From Sphingomonas sp. YR710 (GTDB lineage Bacteria > Pseudomonadota > Alphaproteobacteria > Sphingomonadales > Sphingomonadaceae), in contig NZ_FMZJ01000007.1 of NCBI RefSeq assembly GCF_900101455.1, positions 124,001 to 188,000 on the forward strand: a stretch of 64,000 nucleotides of DNA. The letters are read 5' to 3'. Below the pieces are notes generated by a model that was not told where the DNA came from, did not search any database, and saw only the letters and a program-made list of their open reading frames with translations. The translations under genes and the position numbers were made by a program. This document shows, in pieces, positions 42,679-52,676 of this stretch. The number at the start of each line of letters is the position of its first letter. Position 1 is the first letter of the stretch.

Positions 42679-43425
42679 ATGACGGAATCATTCTTCGTTC
42701 GCGATGGCGATCATTTCTATCCGAACGGGATATGCACCAGCCCGTGGCAACCGACGGCGCTAAGCGGCGCGGCACTTGCCGGACTTGCGGCGCATACGCT
42801 GAATCGCGTGCCGGCGCCGACCGCGATGGTCACCGCGCGGCTTACGATCGATATTCTCGGCACGGCGCCGGTGGGGCCAGTGACGACAACCTCACGCGTC
42901 CTGCGCGAGGGGCCCCGGCTCCAGCTGATCGACGTGGAGTTGCTGGCCCGAGGGCGCAGCTGGCTGCGCGCGACCGCGCTGCGTGTGCGCACCGCAAAAT
43001 CGCCCGAGCAGAGCGTTCCGCCGACGCGCGCCTTCCCGACAGTGCCGGAAACCCAGGCGCTCCGCTGGGGTGAATTTGTGCCGATAGACCGCGACACCAG
43101 CGCCCCACGCACGGGTGCCTCATGGGTTCGCGTAACGAGCATGGTCGTCGACGGCGAACCGCTGTCCCCGCTCGAGCGGATCGCGATCACATCCGACGTA
43201 GGTTCGGGCACCGCCCGCCTCCTTTCGCGGAAGGACTGGACCTACGCGAATATCGACATCGCGACCCACATGACCCGCGAGCCGCGCGGCGAGTGGCTGC
43301 TCGTCGATGCGCGGGGCGAGAGCGCGGGGAACGGCATCGGCCTGATCCACAGCATGCTGGGCGATCGTGACGGCATGATCGGCATGGCCCACCAGACGCT
43401 GTTCCTCCAACCTCGGAGTTCCTGA
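42679..43425 (+). CDS. Acyl-CoA thioesterase-like protein (TesB/4HBT_3 type)
   Basis: The 248-residue protein resembles a double hot-dog thioesterase. An N-terminal half runs PWQPTALSGAALAGLAAHTL, VTARLTIDILGTAPVGPV and RVLREGPRLQLIDVELLARG. A C-terminal half runs RKDWTYANIDIATHMTREPRGEWLLVDAR (trimmed) and ends GMIGMAHQTLFL. It probably hydrolyses an acyl-CoA. The ATG at 42679 follows AAGGGGG; an earlier in-frame ATG adds 13 unconserved residues. It precedes a TonB receptor but is separated from it by 115 bases. Confidence 0.8.
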   Translation: MTESFFVRDGDHFYPNGICTSPWQPTALSGAALAGLAAHTLNRVPAPTAMVTARLTIDILGTAPVGPVTTTSRVLREGPRLQLIDVELLARGRSWLRATALRVRTAKSPEQSVPPTRAFPTVPETQALRWGEFVPIDRDTSAPRTGASWVRVTSMVVDGEPLSPLERIAITSDVGSGTARLLSRKDWTYANIDIATHMTREPRGEWLLVDARGESAGNGIGLIHSMLGDRDGMIGMAHQTLFLQPRSS

Positions 43426-43540
43426 ATCGAAAGTGTTGCTGCTGCGAGAATTACCTATCGAGGGCATGTAAAGCAGAGCGGAAACAGCCGATGCCCGCTG
43501 ACAGAAGACCAGCTTAAGGCCTAAAAAAAGGAGAGGAATC

Positions 43541-45997
43541 ATGGACAATTTCACGCTGAAGACGGCTTTGCTGCTGACGGCATCAGTCGCCGGCATCGTC
43601 GCCACACCCGTTTGGGCGCAGAAGGCCGATGGGGATGCGAGCGACATCATCGTCACCGCTCGCCGAATTCAGGAACGCCTTCAGGATGTGCCGGCGTCAA
43701 TCAATGTGTTCGGCCAGCAGAAGCTCGACGAGAAGAATGTGCGGTCGGTGCTGGATCTCGCAACCTTTGCCCCGTCGCTGTCGGTCAATACCCGGTTCGG
43801 CGCGAAGGGCGCCAGCTTCTCGCTGCGCGGTTTCTCGCAGGCGACGCGCACGGCTTCATCGGTGGGCGTCTATTTCGCCGACGTCGTGGCGCCGCGCGGC
43901 GGCAACGGCTCGACACCTGCGGGCGATGGCGCCACCCCCGGCTCCTTCTTCGACCTTGAAAACGTCCAGGTGGTGAACGGACCACAAGGCACCTTGTTCG
44001 GCCGCAACACTACCGGCGGCGCGGTTATCCTCGTGCCGAAGCGCCCGACCGACAAATATGAGGGCTATGTCGAAGGCAGCTACGGCAATTATGATTACAA
44101 GCGCCTGCAAGGCGTGCTCAACATCCCGATCACCAACACGATCAAGTTCCGCGGCGGCGTCGATTATCTGGATCGCGACGGCTTCATCAAGAATATCTCG
44201 GGCATCGGGCCGAGCAAATATGGCGATCAGTCCTATATCGCCGCCCGTGCCAGCCTGCTCATCGACGTGATGCCGGACGTGGAAAACTACACCGTCGCCA
44301 CCTATAGTTATGCGCACGACAAGGGCCCGGTTTCAAAAATCACGAACTGCACGAACACCTTCCCGTTCGGCCTGCTTTCCTGCCAGCAACTCGCACGAGA
44401 CGCCGGCCGGGGATTTTACACCGTCGAGGGGGCACTACCCAATCCGCACAGCAAGGCGCTGCAGTGGCAGGTGATCAACACGACGACGTGGAAAGCCAGC
44501 GAAACGCTGACACTCAAGAACATCGCCAGCTATTCGCAGGTCCGTACCAATTTCATCACAGACATCCTGGGCGCCAACTATGTGATCCCGGTGGGGGCCT
44601 TCGGACCGATCCCCAGCACCGGCGCGCTCGGCGGCAGCACGCTCGGCTTCGCGCAGGCGACCCGGGCACCGGGCGCCAACAATGCCGATCAGCAGAATGT
44701 CGTAGAGGAATTCCGGGCACAGGGCACCGCCGCCGACAGCCGGCTGAACTGGCAGGCCGGCGCCTATTTCGAGCATAGCACGCCGCGCAAGCCAACCGGC
44801 ACGCAAGCACCGAACCTGATCGCCTGCTCTGATTCGGACAATTACGTGTGTACCGACGTGATCGGTCTGCTCTTCGCCAATCTTCCGCCGGCCAATCGCG
44901 CGCGCTCGATCGGCTTCCTGGGCAACCAGGCAGGTGAGGTTTCCTTCCTGAATCGCGCGCTCTACGCCCAAGCGACCTATGCCGTGCTCGACAATCTCAA
45001 GCTGACCGGCGGCTTCCGCTACACCTGGGACAAGACCCGCGCGCGCGGCGAATTGCGCGCCTATCGCTTCGTGTCGCCGACCGGTGCCGCCCTGACGGTG
45101 CCGATCGTATCGTGCACACTGGGCGCCGCCGCCGACGCCAATTGCCGGACCGATGGCACGCAGAAATCCAGTGCGCCGACGTGGCTGCTGGGTGTCGATT
45201 ATAATCCGCGCGACAACATCCTGCTCTACGCCAAATATACGCGCGGCTATCGGCAGGGCGCGGTGACGTACAACGTGCCACCGCCCTACCAGTCGTTCGG
45301 CCCCGAGCAGGTCGATGCATATGAGATCGGCGCAAAGACCAGCTTCTCGGGCGCGATTTCCGGCACGTTCAATGTCGCGGCGTTCTATAACAATCTCAAG
45401 AACCAGCAGATCAACGTCAACCTCGCCAGCTCGACAAATGCGACCACGGCGACCAGCGCGACCCTCAACGCGGGCAAATCGGAGATTTCGGGGGTTGAGG
45501 TCGACGCTTCGCTGCGCCCCTTCAGCGGGTTCACGATCGACGGGAACCTCGAATATCTGCACACCGTGGTGAAATCGCTGGACGTCCAGAAGGTGCCTGG
45601 CGGCATCTATGACGTCTTTACGCCGGCGGCGGTGGTCGGCGGGCGCCTGCCTCTGGTTCCGAAATGGAAATGGAACCTGACGGGCACATATCAGCTGCCG
45701 GTGCCGGCGTATCTCGGCCGCGTTTCTGCATCGATGACCTACTCGCGCGCGACCGGCTACATCTATACGACCGGCGTATTCGGAACCGTCGATGGCGTCG
45801 GACTGCTCAGCGCCAACCTGAACTGGAAAGCGATATATGGGAAGCCGATCGACATCAGCCTGTTCGGTACCAACCTGACGGCCAAGAAATATTACACGGC
45901 CGTGAATGACCTGAGCGGAAGCGGCGGCTTCGTTTCGAAATATTTCGGCGAACCGCGGACCTATGGCGTGCGGATCAAATATAGCTTCGGCGAGTAA
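43541..45997 (+). CDS. TonB-dependent outer-membrane receptor (sphingomonad type), copy 1
   Basis: The 818-residue protein has a signal peptide (MDNFTLKTALLLTASVAGIV...WA). The plug domain starts DIIVTARRIQERLQDVPASI, followed by VVNGPQGTLFGRNTTGGAV. A 22-strand barrel follows, ending with the aromatic IKYSFGE. It imports siderophores, vitamins or oligosaccharide-like ligands with TonB-ExbBD; the ligand is unknown. The plug is closely similar in wording to the receptor at 56485-58980. An AAAAAGGAGAGG ribosome site precedes the ATG. Confidence 0.93.
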   Translation: MDNFTLKTALLLTASVAGIVATPVWAQKADGDASDIIVTARRIQERLQDVPASINVFGQQKLDEKNVRSVLDLATFAPSLSVNTRFGAKGASFSLRGFSQATRTASSVGVYFADVVAPRGGNGSTPAGDGATPGSFFDLENVQVVNGPQGTLFGRNTTGGAVILVPKRPTDKYEGYVEGSYGNYDYKRLQGVLNIPITNTIKFRGGVDYLDRDGFIKNISGIGPSKYGDQSYIAARASLLIDVMPDVENYTVATYSYAHDKGPVSKITNCTNTFPFGLLSCQQLARDAGRGFYTVEGALPNPHSKALQWQVINTTTWKASETLTLKNIASYSQVRTNFITDILGANYVIPVGAFGPIPSTGALGGSTLGFAQATRAPGANNADQQNVVEEFRAQGTAADSRLNWQAGAYFEHSTPRKPTGTQAPNLIACSDSDNYVCTDVIGLLFANLPPANRARSIGFLGNQAGEVSFLNRALYAQATYAVLDNLKLTGGFRYTWDKTRARGELRAYRFVSPTGAALTVPIVSCTLGAAADANCRTDGTQKSSAPTWLLGVDYNPRDNILLYAKYTRGYRQGAVTYNVPPPYQSFGPEQVDAYEIGAKTSFSGAISGTFNVAAFYNNLKNQQINVNLASSTNATTATSATLNAGKSEISGVEVDASLRPFSGFTIDGNLEYLHTVVKSLDVQKVPGGIYDVFTPAAVVGGRLPLVPKWKWNLTGTYQLPVPAYLGRVSASMTYSRATGYIYTTGVFGTVDGVGLLSANLNWKAIYGKPIDISLFGTNLTAKKYYTAVNDLSGSGGFVSKYFGEPRTYGVRIKYSFGE

Positions 45998-46010
45998 TCC
46001 CGCCAAAAAT

Positions 46011-46046
46011 GATGCGCCCGTGCCGCGATCGCCGCACGGGCGCATC
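46011..46046 (+). terminator. Hairpin terminator after TonB receptor 1
   Basis: GATGCGCCCGTGC and GCACGGGCGCATC form a perfect 13-bp stem with a 10-base loop, 13 bases after the receptor stop. The preceding CCAAAAAT gives an A-run rather than a T-run, so it may also serve transcripts from the other strand. Confidence 0.65.
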
Positions 46047-46118
46047 AACACCCGCCCCCCGCACGGCCCGCCAGACTTGCGCATCGACAGCGGGTTCGCG
46101 CCGCCTTAACAAGGAGCC

Positions 46119-48608
46119 ATGTCGCAACCAGCCCCTTCGCAAGAGGAGATCGGGGCGCTCGCGCCCCTGATCGAAGCCGTGCTCGATCCGGCTTTGATCG
46201 TCGACGCGCGCGGCGGAATCCTGGCCTGGAACGGATTTGCCGCAGCATCTTTCGGCTGGAGCAAAGAAGAAGCCGTTGGCCGGGCAATGCTCGAGCTGAT
46301 CATACCGGAGGCCTATCGCAAACCCAAGAGCCCCTATTTGCTGCGCGAGAAGGACGGCGGCATCAGCGACCAGCGGGCGGATATCATCACCATGCACCGC
46401 GACGGCCGCAAGCTCCCAATGGAGATGTCGACAGCCGCCGTGCCCGGCACCAACCGGGCGATGTTCATGGTGATCCTACGCGATCTCAGCCAGCGGCGCA
46501 CCAACGAGCAGCGCCTGGCGCTGAGCGAGGAATCGCTACGTTTGGCCACCGAGGCGGCGGAAGTCGGTACATGGGATTTCGATGTTCCGAACAATATTCT
46601 GAACTGTTGCCGCCGCACGCGGGCAATGTTCGGTATCTTCGACGACTCCCCCTGCACGAACGTTGATTTCTACGCGCGACTGCATCCGGACGATCATGCC
46701 GAAACCGCACGGCGTTTCGCAGCAACGCTCGATCCCGAGCTGCGATCGAACTACGATGTCGAATATCGAACGACAGGCCGCGATGACGGCGTCGTGCGAT
46801 GGATCGCGGCCAAGGGCAAGGGCGTGTTCGATCGGCGCGGTCGCTGCATACGCGCGGTCGGCGCAACAATTGACATCACCGCGCGCAAGCAAGCCGAAGC
46901 GCGCAACCTGTTCATGCAGGAGTTAAAGGACGTATTACGCCGCACTAATGTCGAGACGGCGTTGCGCGATGCGTGCGAAATGATGGGACGATTTTTCGAC
47001 ACCTCCCGAGTTGGCTTCGGCACGCTGGACCCATCCGGCGACTATCTCGATTTTCCGGTCTGCTGGTCTGCCGAAGGGATACGGCCACTGATCGGCCGCC
47101 TGCCCTCCGCGACGTTTGGCCGCAGGATCGTGAAGAAGCTCAATGACGGCGAGACCGTCGTCATCGACAATCTGGCGCGGGCCGCGATCGCGGATGATGT
47201 CGACCTGACGCTCGGCGGCCAGGAAATCCACACTCGCGCCATCCTGGTGGTGCCGTTCGTGCGCGCGGGGCGACTGCGCTCGATCGTCTATCTCAACAAT
47301 CGCGAACCCCGGGCATGGAGCAGCGAAGACATAGCCTTCATGGAGCAGGTCGCCGAACGCACCAGCGAGAGTATCGCCCGAAATGAAGCCGAAGAGGCTT
47401 TGCGGGCGCTCAACGCCTCGCTGGAGGCGCGGGTGGAGGAACGCACGGCCGCGCTTCACGCAACCGAGGACGCACTGCGTCAGGCGCAAAAAATGGAAGC
47501 CGTGGGCCAGTTGACGGGCGGGATCGCCCACGACTTCAACAACCTGCTGACCGTTATCATGGGCAATATCGACATGGCGACCCGCCGGCTGCCCGACAAT
47601 GTCGACGACCGCGCGCGCCGCGCCATTGAAAATGCCCAACGCGGTGCGGAGCGGGCCGCGACACTGACGCAGCGGCTGCTCGCCTTTTCCCGGCGCCAAC
47701 CGCTCAAACCCAAGCCCACCCGTATCGACGAATTGATTACCGGCATGTCCGAGTTGCTCGCACGCGCCATTGGCGAAACCGTGCGGATCCAGACCACAGC
47801 GCCGCCGGACACCTGGCCTGTCGAAATCGACCCCAGCCAGCTCGAAAACAGCCTGCTAAATCTGGCGGTCAATGCCCGCGACGCGATGCCGGACGGAGGG
47901 CATCTCGTGATCGGCGCCACAAATCAGGTGGTCAGCACAAGCAATCTGGCGGACCATTCGGGGATCGATCCGGGTGCCTATGTCGTCATTACCGTATCGG
48001 ACACAGGCACGGGCATGACCGAGGATGTCGCTGCGCGCGCATTCGAGCCCTTTTTCACGACCAAGGATGTCGGCAAGGGAACCGGGCTCGGTCTTTCGAT
48101 GGTATATGGATTCGTCAAACAATCCGGCGGCGATACCATCATCCGCTCCGCTGTCGGCCAGGGCACTACCGTCAGCCTGTATCTGCCGCGAATGTTCGGG
48201 CGCAATGTCGAACATCCGGTGGTGATCGAAGCGCGCGGGGATTTCGGAACAGCCCATGAAACGGTTCTGGTCGTGGAAGATGATGCAAGCGTCCGCCACC
48301 TGTCGGTCTCGAGCCTCTCCGAGCTGGGCTACCATGTCCATGAAGCCGCCGACGGGCCCGCGGCCCTGCGCCTGATCGAAGAGCAACCGATCGACCTGAT
48401 CTTCACCGACATGGTGATGCCCGGCATGTCCGGCCTCGAACTTGCGCGATCGGTGCGTTCGGCAAGGCCCGATATCCATATCCTCTTCACGTCCGGCTAT
48501 GCGCGCAGCGAGGGTGCCCCCCTTGATCCTGGTTACGACCTCCTCCAAAAGCCATTTACATTTCATCAGCTTGCAAAAAAGATCCGCGAAACGCTGGATA
48601 AAGAGTGA
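46119..48608 (+). CDS. PAS-PAS-GAF hybrid sensor histidine kinase
   Basis: The 829-residue cytoplasmic kinase has PAS domain 1 (about 8-125), PAS/PAC 2 (about 140-260), GAF (about 270-410) and a coiled-coil linker. HisKA carries the phospho-His H471 in GGIAHDFNNLL. The ATP-binding domain shows NLAVNARDAMPDGG and FFTTKDVGKGTGLGLSMVYG. A C-terminal receiver has Asp764 in LIFTDMVMPGMSG and the Lys in LLQKPFTF. No membrane segment is seen, so the signal is intracellular. No partner regulator is adjacent. Confidence 0.92.
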   Translation: MSQPAPSQEEIGALAPLIEAVLDPALIVDARGGILAWNGFAAASFGWSKEEAVGRAMLELIIPEAYRKPKSPYLLREKDGGISDQRADIITMHRDGRKLPMEMSTAAVPGTNRAMFMVILRDLSQRRTNEQRLALSEESLRLATEAAEVGTWDFDVPNNILNCCRRTRAMFGIFDDSPCTNVDFYARLHPDDHAETARRFAATLDPELRSNYDVEYRTTGRDDGVVRWIAAKGKGVFDRRGRCIRAVGATIDITARKQAEARNLFMQELKDVLRRTNVETALRDACEMMGRFFDTSRVGFGTLDPSGDYLDFPVCWSAEGIRPLIGRLPSATFGRRIVKKLNDGETVVIDNLARAAIADDVDLTLGGQEIHTRAILVVPFVRAGRLRSIVYLNNREPRAWSSEDIAFMEQVAERTSESIARNEAEEALRALNASLEARVEERTAALHATEDALRQAQKMEAVGQLTGGIAHDFNNLLTVIMGNIDMATRRLPDNVDDRARRAIENAQRGAERAATLTQRLLAFSRRQPLKPKPTRIDELITGMSELLARAIGETVRIQTTAPPDTWPVEIDPSQLENSLLNLAVNARDAMPDGGHLVIGATNQVVSTSNLADHSGIDPGAYVVITVSDTGTGMTEDVAARAFEPFFTTKDVGKGTGLGLSMVYGFVKQSGGDTIIRSAVGQGTTVSLYLPRMFGRNVEHPVVIEARGDFGTAHETVLVVEDDASVRHLSVSSLSELGYHVHEAADGPAALRLIEEQPIDLIFTDMVMPGMSGLELARSVRSARPDIHILFTSGYARSEGAPLDPGYDLLQKPFTFHQLAKKIRETLDKE

Positions 48609-48669
48609 AGCATTGGCAGCTGTGATGCAAAATTTGACAGCGCTGTAGCAAAAGGATCATCTCTCCGGG

Positions 48670-49425
48670 ATGAGCCATCACCAAAAAGACGAACTCCCCG
48701 AGTTGCAGCGCGCACTCGTCCAGACGCAGATCGCCGCAGCCAAGAGCGGCGAGCGGATCGTCATTCTGTTCGAAGGCCGCGATGGATCAGGCAAGGATGG
48801 CACGATCAAGCGGATTATCGAGCATCTTTCTGTTCGTGGCACGCGCGTCGTCGCCCTTCCCAAGCCATCGGATCGCGAACGAACGCTCTGGTATTTTCAG
48901 CGTTACGTCCGTCACCTGCCCGCGGCCGGCGAAATGGTCATCTTCAATCGGTCCTGGTACAATCGCGCCGGGGTCGAACGGGTAATGGGGTTCTCGACAC
49001 CGGCCGAGCAGGCGCAGTTCCTGCGCGATGCGCCCGATTTCGAGCGGATGCTCGTGGAAAGCGGCATCAAGCTGGTCAAGATCTGGCTCGATATCGGCAA
49101 GGCCGAACAGAAGAAGCGGCTGGATGCGCGCCGATCCGATCCGCTAAAAGCCCTCAAAGTTTCCGACATGGATGCGGTGGCCCAGGAGAAATGGGCGGAC
49201 TATTCGGTTGCGCGCAATGAAATGCTCGAACGCACCCATTCGCTGCTCGCGCCGTGGACATGCGTGCGGGCCAATCATAAACCGCGCGCGCGGCTGGCCA
49301 TCATCCGCCACATCTTGCGCGAGATCGCACCGGCGCATATCGCCGCACCGATCGAATGCCCCGATCCTAAAATATTATTCACGTTCGAGATATCGGCGAT
49401 CGGCGACGGACGGCTGGCAAAGTAA
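48670..49425 (+). CDS. ppk2: PPK2-family polyphosphate kinase
   Basis: The 251-residue protein carries Walker A GRDGSGKDGTIK, the lid/Walker B region VIFNRSWYNRAGVERVMG, WLDIGKAEQKKRL and DPLKALKVSDMD, all PPK2 marks. It transfers phosphate between polyphosphate and nucleotides (GDP/ADP to GTP/ATP). It sits 61 bases after the kinase gene. A polyphosphate role would fit the phosphate-linked btaAB genes 5 kb downstream, but shared control is not shown. Confidence 0.92.
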   Translation: MSHHQKDELPELQRALVQTQIAAAKSGERIVILFEGRDGSGKDGTIKRIIEHLSVRGTRVVALPKPSDRERTLWYFQRYVRHLPAAGEMVIFNRSWYNRAGVERVMGFSTPAEQAQFLRDAPDFERMLVESGIKLVKIWLDIGKAEQKKRLDARRSDPLKALKVSDMDAVAQEKWADYSVARNEMLERTHSLLAPWTCVRANHKPRARLAIIRHILREIAPAHIAAPIECPDPKILFTFEISAIGDGRLAK

Positions 49426-49538
49426 CTGTTCCGACAGTCGATTTTGTGGCATCATATCGTGGTACGCCAGCTTGCTCGCCTCGGTGCAGATCGATGGGGA
49501 GACGCTACGGCCGCTCACCTGATCAAAGGAGGTCAGAT

Positions 49539-49958
49539 ATGCGAACCTTGTTATTCGTCGCCATCGGCGCGCTTGCATTGGCCAGCGCCCCGGCCGCTAT
49601 CGGAGCTCGCGAAAAGCTCTCGCCCGAGATGAAACTGGCCCGTGCGATCGACGGACGGGTCGCCGGAAAGCCAGTGGATTGCCTGTTCCAGCGCGACATT
49701 CGCTCGACACAGATCATCGATGGCACCGCCATCATTTATGATGTGGGCGGCGGCAAACTCTATGTGAATCGTCCCGATTCCGGCGAATATTCGCTCCGCG
49801 ACGGCGACGTGATGGTCACCGACACGCATTCGGACCAGCTTTGCAGCATCGATGTCGTCCGCATGTTCGACAACAGCATATGGATGCAAACCGGTTCGAT
49901 CGGGCTCGGCAAGTTCGTGCCTTATACCAAGGTGAAGACCACCGCGCCGCAGGGATAG
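49539..49958 (+). CDS. Small exported protein, unknown function
   Basis: The 139-residue protein has a signal peptide (MRTLLFVAIGALALASAPAA). The mature domain contains GKPVDCLFQRDIRSTQIIDG, YDVGGGKLYVNRPDSG and DQLCSIDVVRM, with two cysteines likely paired. I recall similar sequences in sphingomonads without known function. GGAGGT precedes the ATG at 49539, deciding the start. Confidence 0.7.
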   Translation: MRTLLFVAIGALALASAPAAIGAREKLSPEMKLARAIDGRVAGKPVDCLFQRDIRSTQIIDGTAIIYDVGGGKLYVNRPDSGEYSLRDGDVMVTDTHSDQLCSIDVVRMFDNSIWMQTGSIGLGKFVPYTKVKTTAPQG

Positions 49959-49959
49959 G

Positions 49960-50652
49960 TCAGGCGAGCGCCAGATCCACGGCCGCAATCGCGTGCAACG
50001 TGGTGGTATCGTATAGCGGTACAGCACTGTCCTGCGGACCGACAAGCAGCATGATTTCGGTGCAGCCGAGGATGATCGCCTCCGCTCCGCGCGCAATCAG
50101 GCGGGCGATCACATCACGATAGATGCCGCGCGATACCGCAGTGGTGACACCGATCACCAGTTCGCGATAAATGATGTCGTGGACCGCCGCGCGATCATCG
50201 GCGTCGGGTACAAGCACGTCGAGTCCGAACAGGCTGGACAGGCGCCCCTTGTAGAAATCCTTCTCCATCGTGAACGCCGTGCCAAGCAGCCCGACGCGCC
50301 GATGCCCCGCCGCCAGGATGCTCTGGCCGGTCGGATCGACGATATGCAGCAGCGGGATGGCAACAGATTCCTGAACGTCCGCCGCCATCAGGTGCATCGT
50401 GTTGGTGCAGATCAGCAACAGATCGGCACCCCCGCGCTCGAGCGCGCACGCCGCATCGACCATCATCCGGGTCAGCGCCAGCCAGTCCCCATCATGCTGC
50501 AGCTTTTCGACGTCGGCGAAATCCACCGACAACATCAGGCTGCGCGCTGAATGCGCACCGCCCAGCCCATCCCGCACCGTCTGGTTGATGATCCGATAGT
50601 AAGCGGCCGAGCTTTCCCAACTCATCCCACCGATCAGCCCGATGCATTTCAT
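49960..50652 (-). CDS. Aspartate/glutamate racemase family protein (RacD/YgeA-like)
   Basis: The 230-residue protein begins MKCIGLIGGMSWESSAAYY, the YgeA/RacD start. It has ADLLLICTNTMHLMA with the first catalytic Cys and AIILGCTEIMLLV with the second, plus the gap between half-domains (LLHIVDPTGQ). It interconverts D- and L-amino acids, possibly aspartate, glutamate or another, for peptidoglycan or D-amino-acid metabolism. The start at 50652 matches the family. Confidence 0.9.
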   Translation of the reverse strand: MKCIGLIGGMSWESSAAYYRIINQTVRDGLGGAHSARSLMLSVDFADVEKLQHDGDWLALTRMMVDAACALERGGADLLLICTNTMHLMAADVQESVAIPLLHIVDPTGQSILAAGHRRVGLLGTAFTMEKDFYKGRLSSLFGLDVLVPDADDRAAVHDIIYRELVIGVTTAVSRGIYRDVIARLIARGAEAIILGCTEIMLLVGPQDSAVPLYDTTTLHAIAAVDLALA

Positions 50653-50904
50653 ATCATCTCCCGCCGGAATCCTCGGCAAAATGCGTAAGTAAAGTCACCA
50701 ACTTGCCGAAAGGAGCACCCACCAGCAAATTCGAGACGCTCGCCCCCATGCGACCTTGTCACATGCGCGAGCGTGCACCCCATTGTTCGAGTAAAGACGA
50801 TTTTCGACGATCGCCCCCCTCACCGCCGCAACAGCAACGGCATACGCTATCTCCGTTCGAAGGCGCAGCACTGGCGACTCGAATCGCTGCGACGAAACGA
50901 TCGC

Positions 50905-51201
50905 ATGCCTTCGCAATGTCTTGCCTTGGCCGCGCAGTTCGATGCCCGCGCCGATGCCGCGACGGCACGCCATGCCGAACGTGAAGCGCTCGAGATGGCC
51001 CTGACCATGTTGAGCGCACTGACCGACAACACCACCGCCGAGCTCGCCGATGGCGACCGGCCCCATCGCATCGCCCGCGCATTGGCGCAGATGGACGATC
51101 TGCTCCGCGAATTGGACGGGCTCGACCTGCGCCTGGCAGCAACCTATCTGTCGATGGCACTGGATACGGCCCGGGCGGCATTGCCGCCTTGCAATGGCTG
51201 A
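50905..51201 (+). CDS. Small helical protein, unknown function (weak call)
   Basis: A 98-residue frame is helical and Ala/Leu-rich (ALEMALTMLSALTDNTTAELADG and LLRELDGLDLRLAATYLSMAL, quoted in parts). Codon use looks like genuine coding. Its last 58 bases overlap the convergent NCS1 transporter gene. An earlier start at 50773 is open but those residues look non-coding. No family recognised. Confidence 0.4.
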   Translation: MPSQCLALAAQFDARADAATARHAEREALEMALTMLSALTDNTTAELADGDRPHRIARALAQMDDLLRELDGLDLRLAATYLSMALDTARAALPPCNG

Positions 51202-52676
51202 ACATGGTCAGGAAGATCCCGGCGCCCCCCCAAAGCCGTGCGACGCATCAGCACCCAATATGACAGCAACGCCGCCAACAGCCCGAGAAACCAGGCATAG
51301 TTGTAAAGGGTCGTCCACGGCGCACCGATGCTCGCAAAGGTGATCGGGGCGGCCGCATGCAGAAATCCGGGCAGGTTCGGCAGCACGCCGATCGCAAAGG
51401 CCGCAAGCGCCGCCGGGTTCCAACCGCCCACATAGGCATAACGCCCGCCTGGCCGATACAGATCGTTGACGTCAAGCCGCGTATCGCGCACCAGCCAGTA
51501 ATCGGCGATCAATATCCCCGCCACTGGCCCCAGCAGCGCACCATAGCCGGTAAGCCAGGTGAAGATGTAGCCGTTGGAGGTCGCCAGCAATTTCCACGGC
51601 ATGATCAGCGCGCCGATCGCCGCCGTGATCAGGCCGCCCGTGCGATAGGAAATGCGGTGCGGCCAAAGCGACGAGAAATCGTAGGCCGCGCAAACGAGAT
51701 TGGCGGCGATATTGCACGATATCGTATCAATGCTGATCACCAGCAGCCCCAACAATACGAAAGGGCCGGACAGCGTGCCGGCCAGCGCGACCGGATCCCA
51801 GATCGCGTGACCATAGATCACCACCGTCGCCGATGTCGTGATGACGCTGGCCAGCGCGATCAGCCCCATCGTCGGCGGCAGGCCAAGCGCCTGGCCGATC
51901 GCCTGATCGCGCTGACTGCGCGCAAAGCGGGTGAAATCCGGAATGTTGAGCGCGAGCGTGCCCCAGAAACCGACCATCGCGGTCAGCGCCGGGAAGAAGG
52001 TCGGCCAGAACATGCCGGCTTTGGCGCCGCCAGGCGCGAATGCGGATGGCGCCGCGAAGATCGGGCCGAACCCGCCCGCGCGCGTGACCGCCCACCAGAC
52101 CAGCATCGCACAGACCAGAATCTTGACGGGCGCGGTCCAGGTCTCGAGCCGCCTTATCGTCGTGAGCCCCTTGCGCACGAAGATGAGCTGCAACGCCCAG
52201 AAGATCGCAAAGGCGGATAATTGCCCGGGGCCGATATCGAGGAACGGCAGGGCCGGCCCGCGCAGATCGCGCCCGAGCAAAACCCCGAGCAGGGTCAGTA
52301 ACGCCTCCCCGCCGATCCAGGTCTGGATGCCATACCAGCCGCAGGCGACGAGTGCGCGTGCCAACGCCGGCAGCTTCGCGCCCTGTGTCCCGAACGCCGC
52401 GCGCGCCAGCACCGCGAAGGGCACACCATAACGCGCGCCGGGATGGCCGATCAGGGTCAGGGGGATCAGGATGATGATGTTACCGGCGAGCACGGTGAGT
52501 GCAGCCTGCATGGCCGACATGCCCTGCTCGATCAGCCCGGCCGCAAGCATCCAGCTTGGCACCGCCACGACCATGCCAACCCAGAGCGCCGCAAAATGAT
52601 ACCATGCCCAGTTACGCTGTGCCGCAGTCGTCGGCGCCAGATCAGCGTTCCAAAGCGCGCTGCCATGTTCATCCAT
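51144..52676 (-). CDS. NCS1-family nucleobase/hydantoin:cation symporter
   Basis: The 510-residue protein has about 12 membrane helices and NCS1 motifs: WNADLAPTTAAQRNWAWYHF, GARYGVPFAVLARAAFGTQGA, GWYGIQTWIGGEALLTLLG and NIPDFTRFARSQRDQAIGQA, then the C-terminal PVAGILIADYWLVR. The family carries cytosine, allantoin, hydantoin or thiamine-like compounds with Na+ or H+; the substrate cannot be told. The start at 52676 (MDEHGSALWNADL) fits the family better than one 6 codons earlier. Confidence 0.9.
   Translation of the reverse strand: MDEHGSALWNADLAPTTAAQRNWAWYHFAALWVGMVVAVPSWMLAAGLIEQGMSAMQAALTVLAGNIIILIPLTLIGHPGARYGVPFAVLARAAFGTQGAKLPALARALVACGWYGIQTWIGGEALLTLLGVLLGRDLRGPALPFLDIGPGQLSAFAIFWALQLIFVRKGLTTIRRLETWTAPVKILVCAMLVWWAVTRAGGFGPIFAAPSAFAPGGAKAGMFWPTFFPALTAMVGFWGTLALNIPDFTRFARSQRDQAIGQALGLPPTMGLIALASVITTSATVVIYGHAIWDPVALAGTLSGPFVLLGLLVISIDTISCNIAANLVCAAYDFSSLWPHRISYRTGGLITAAIGALIMPWKLLATSNGYIFTWLTGYGALLGPVAGILIADYWLVRDTRLDVNDLYRPGGRYAYVGGWNPAALAAFAIGVLPNLPGFLHAAAPITFASIGAPWTTLYNYAWFLGLLAALLSYWVLMRRTALGGRRDLPDHVQPLQGGNAARAVSSAIDR

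Noticed and set aside
44435-46084. Long minus-strand frame of 549 codons
   Set aside because: It is antisense to TonB receptor 1, rich in Arg and Gly, with no domain pattern or ribosome site.
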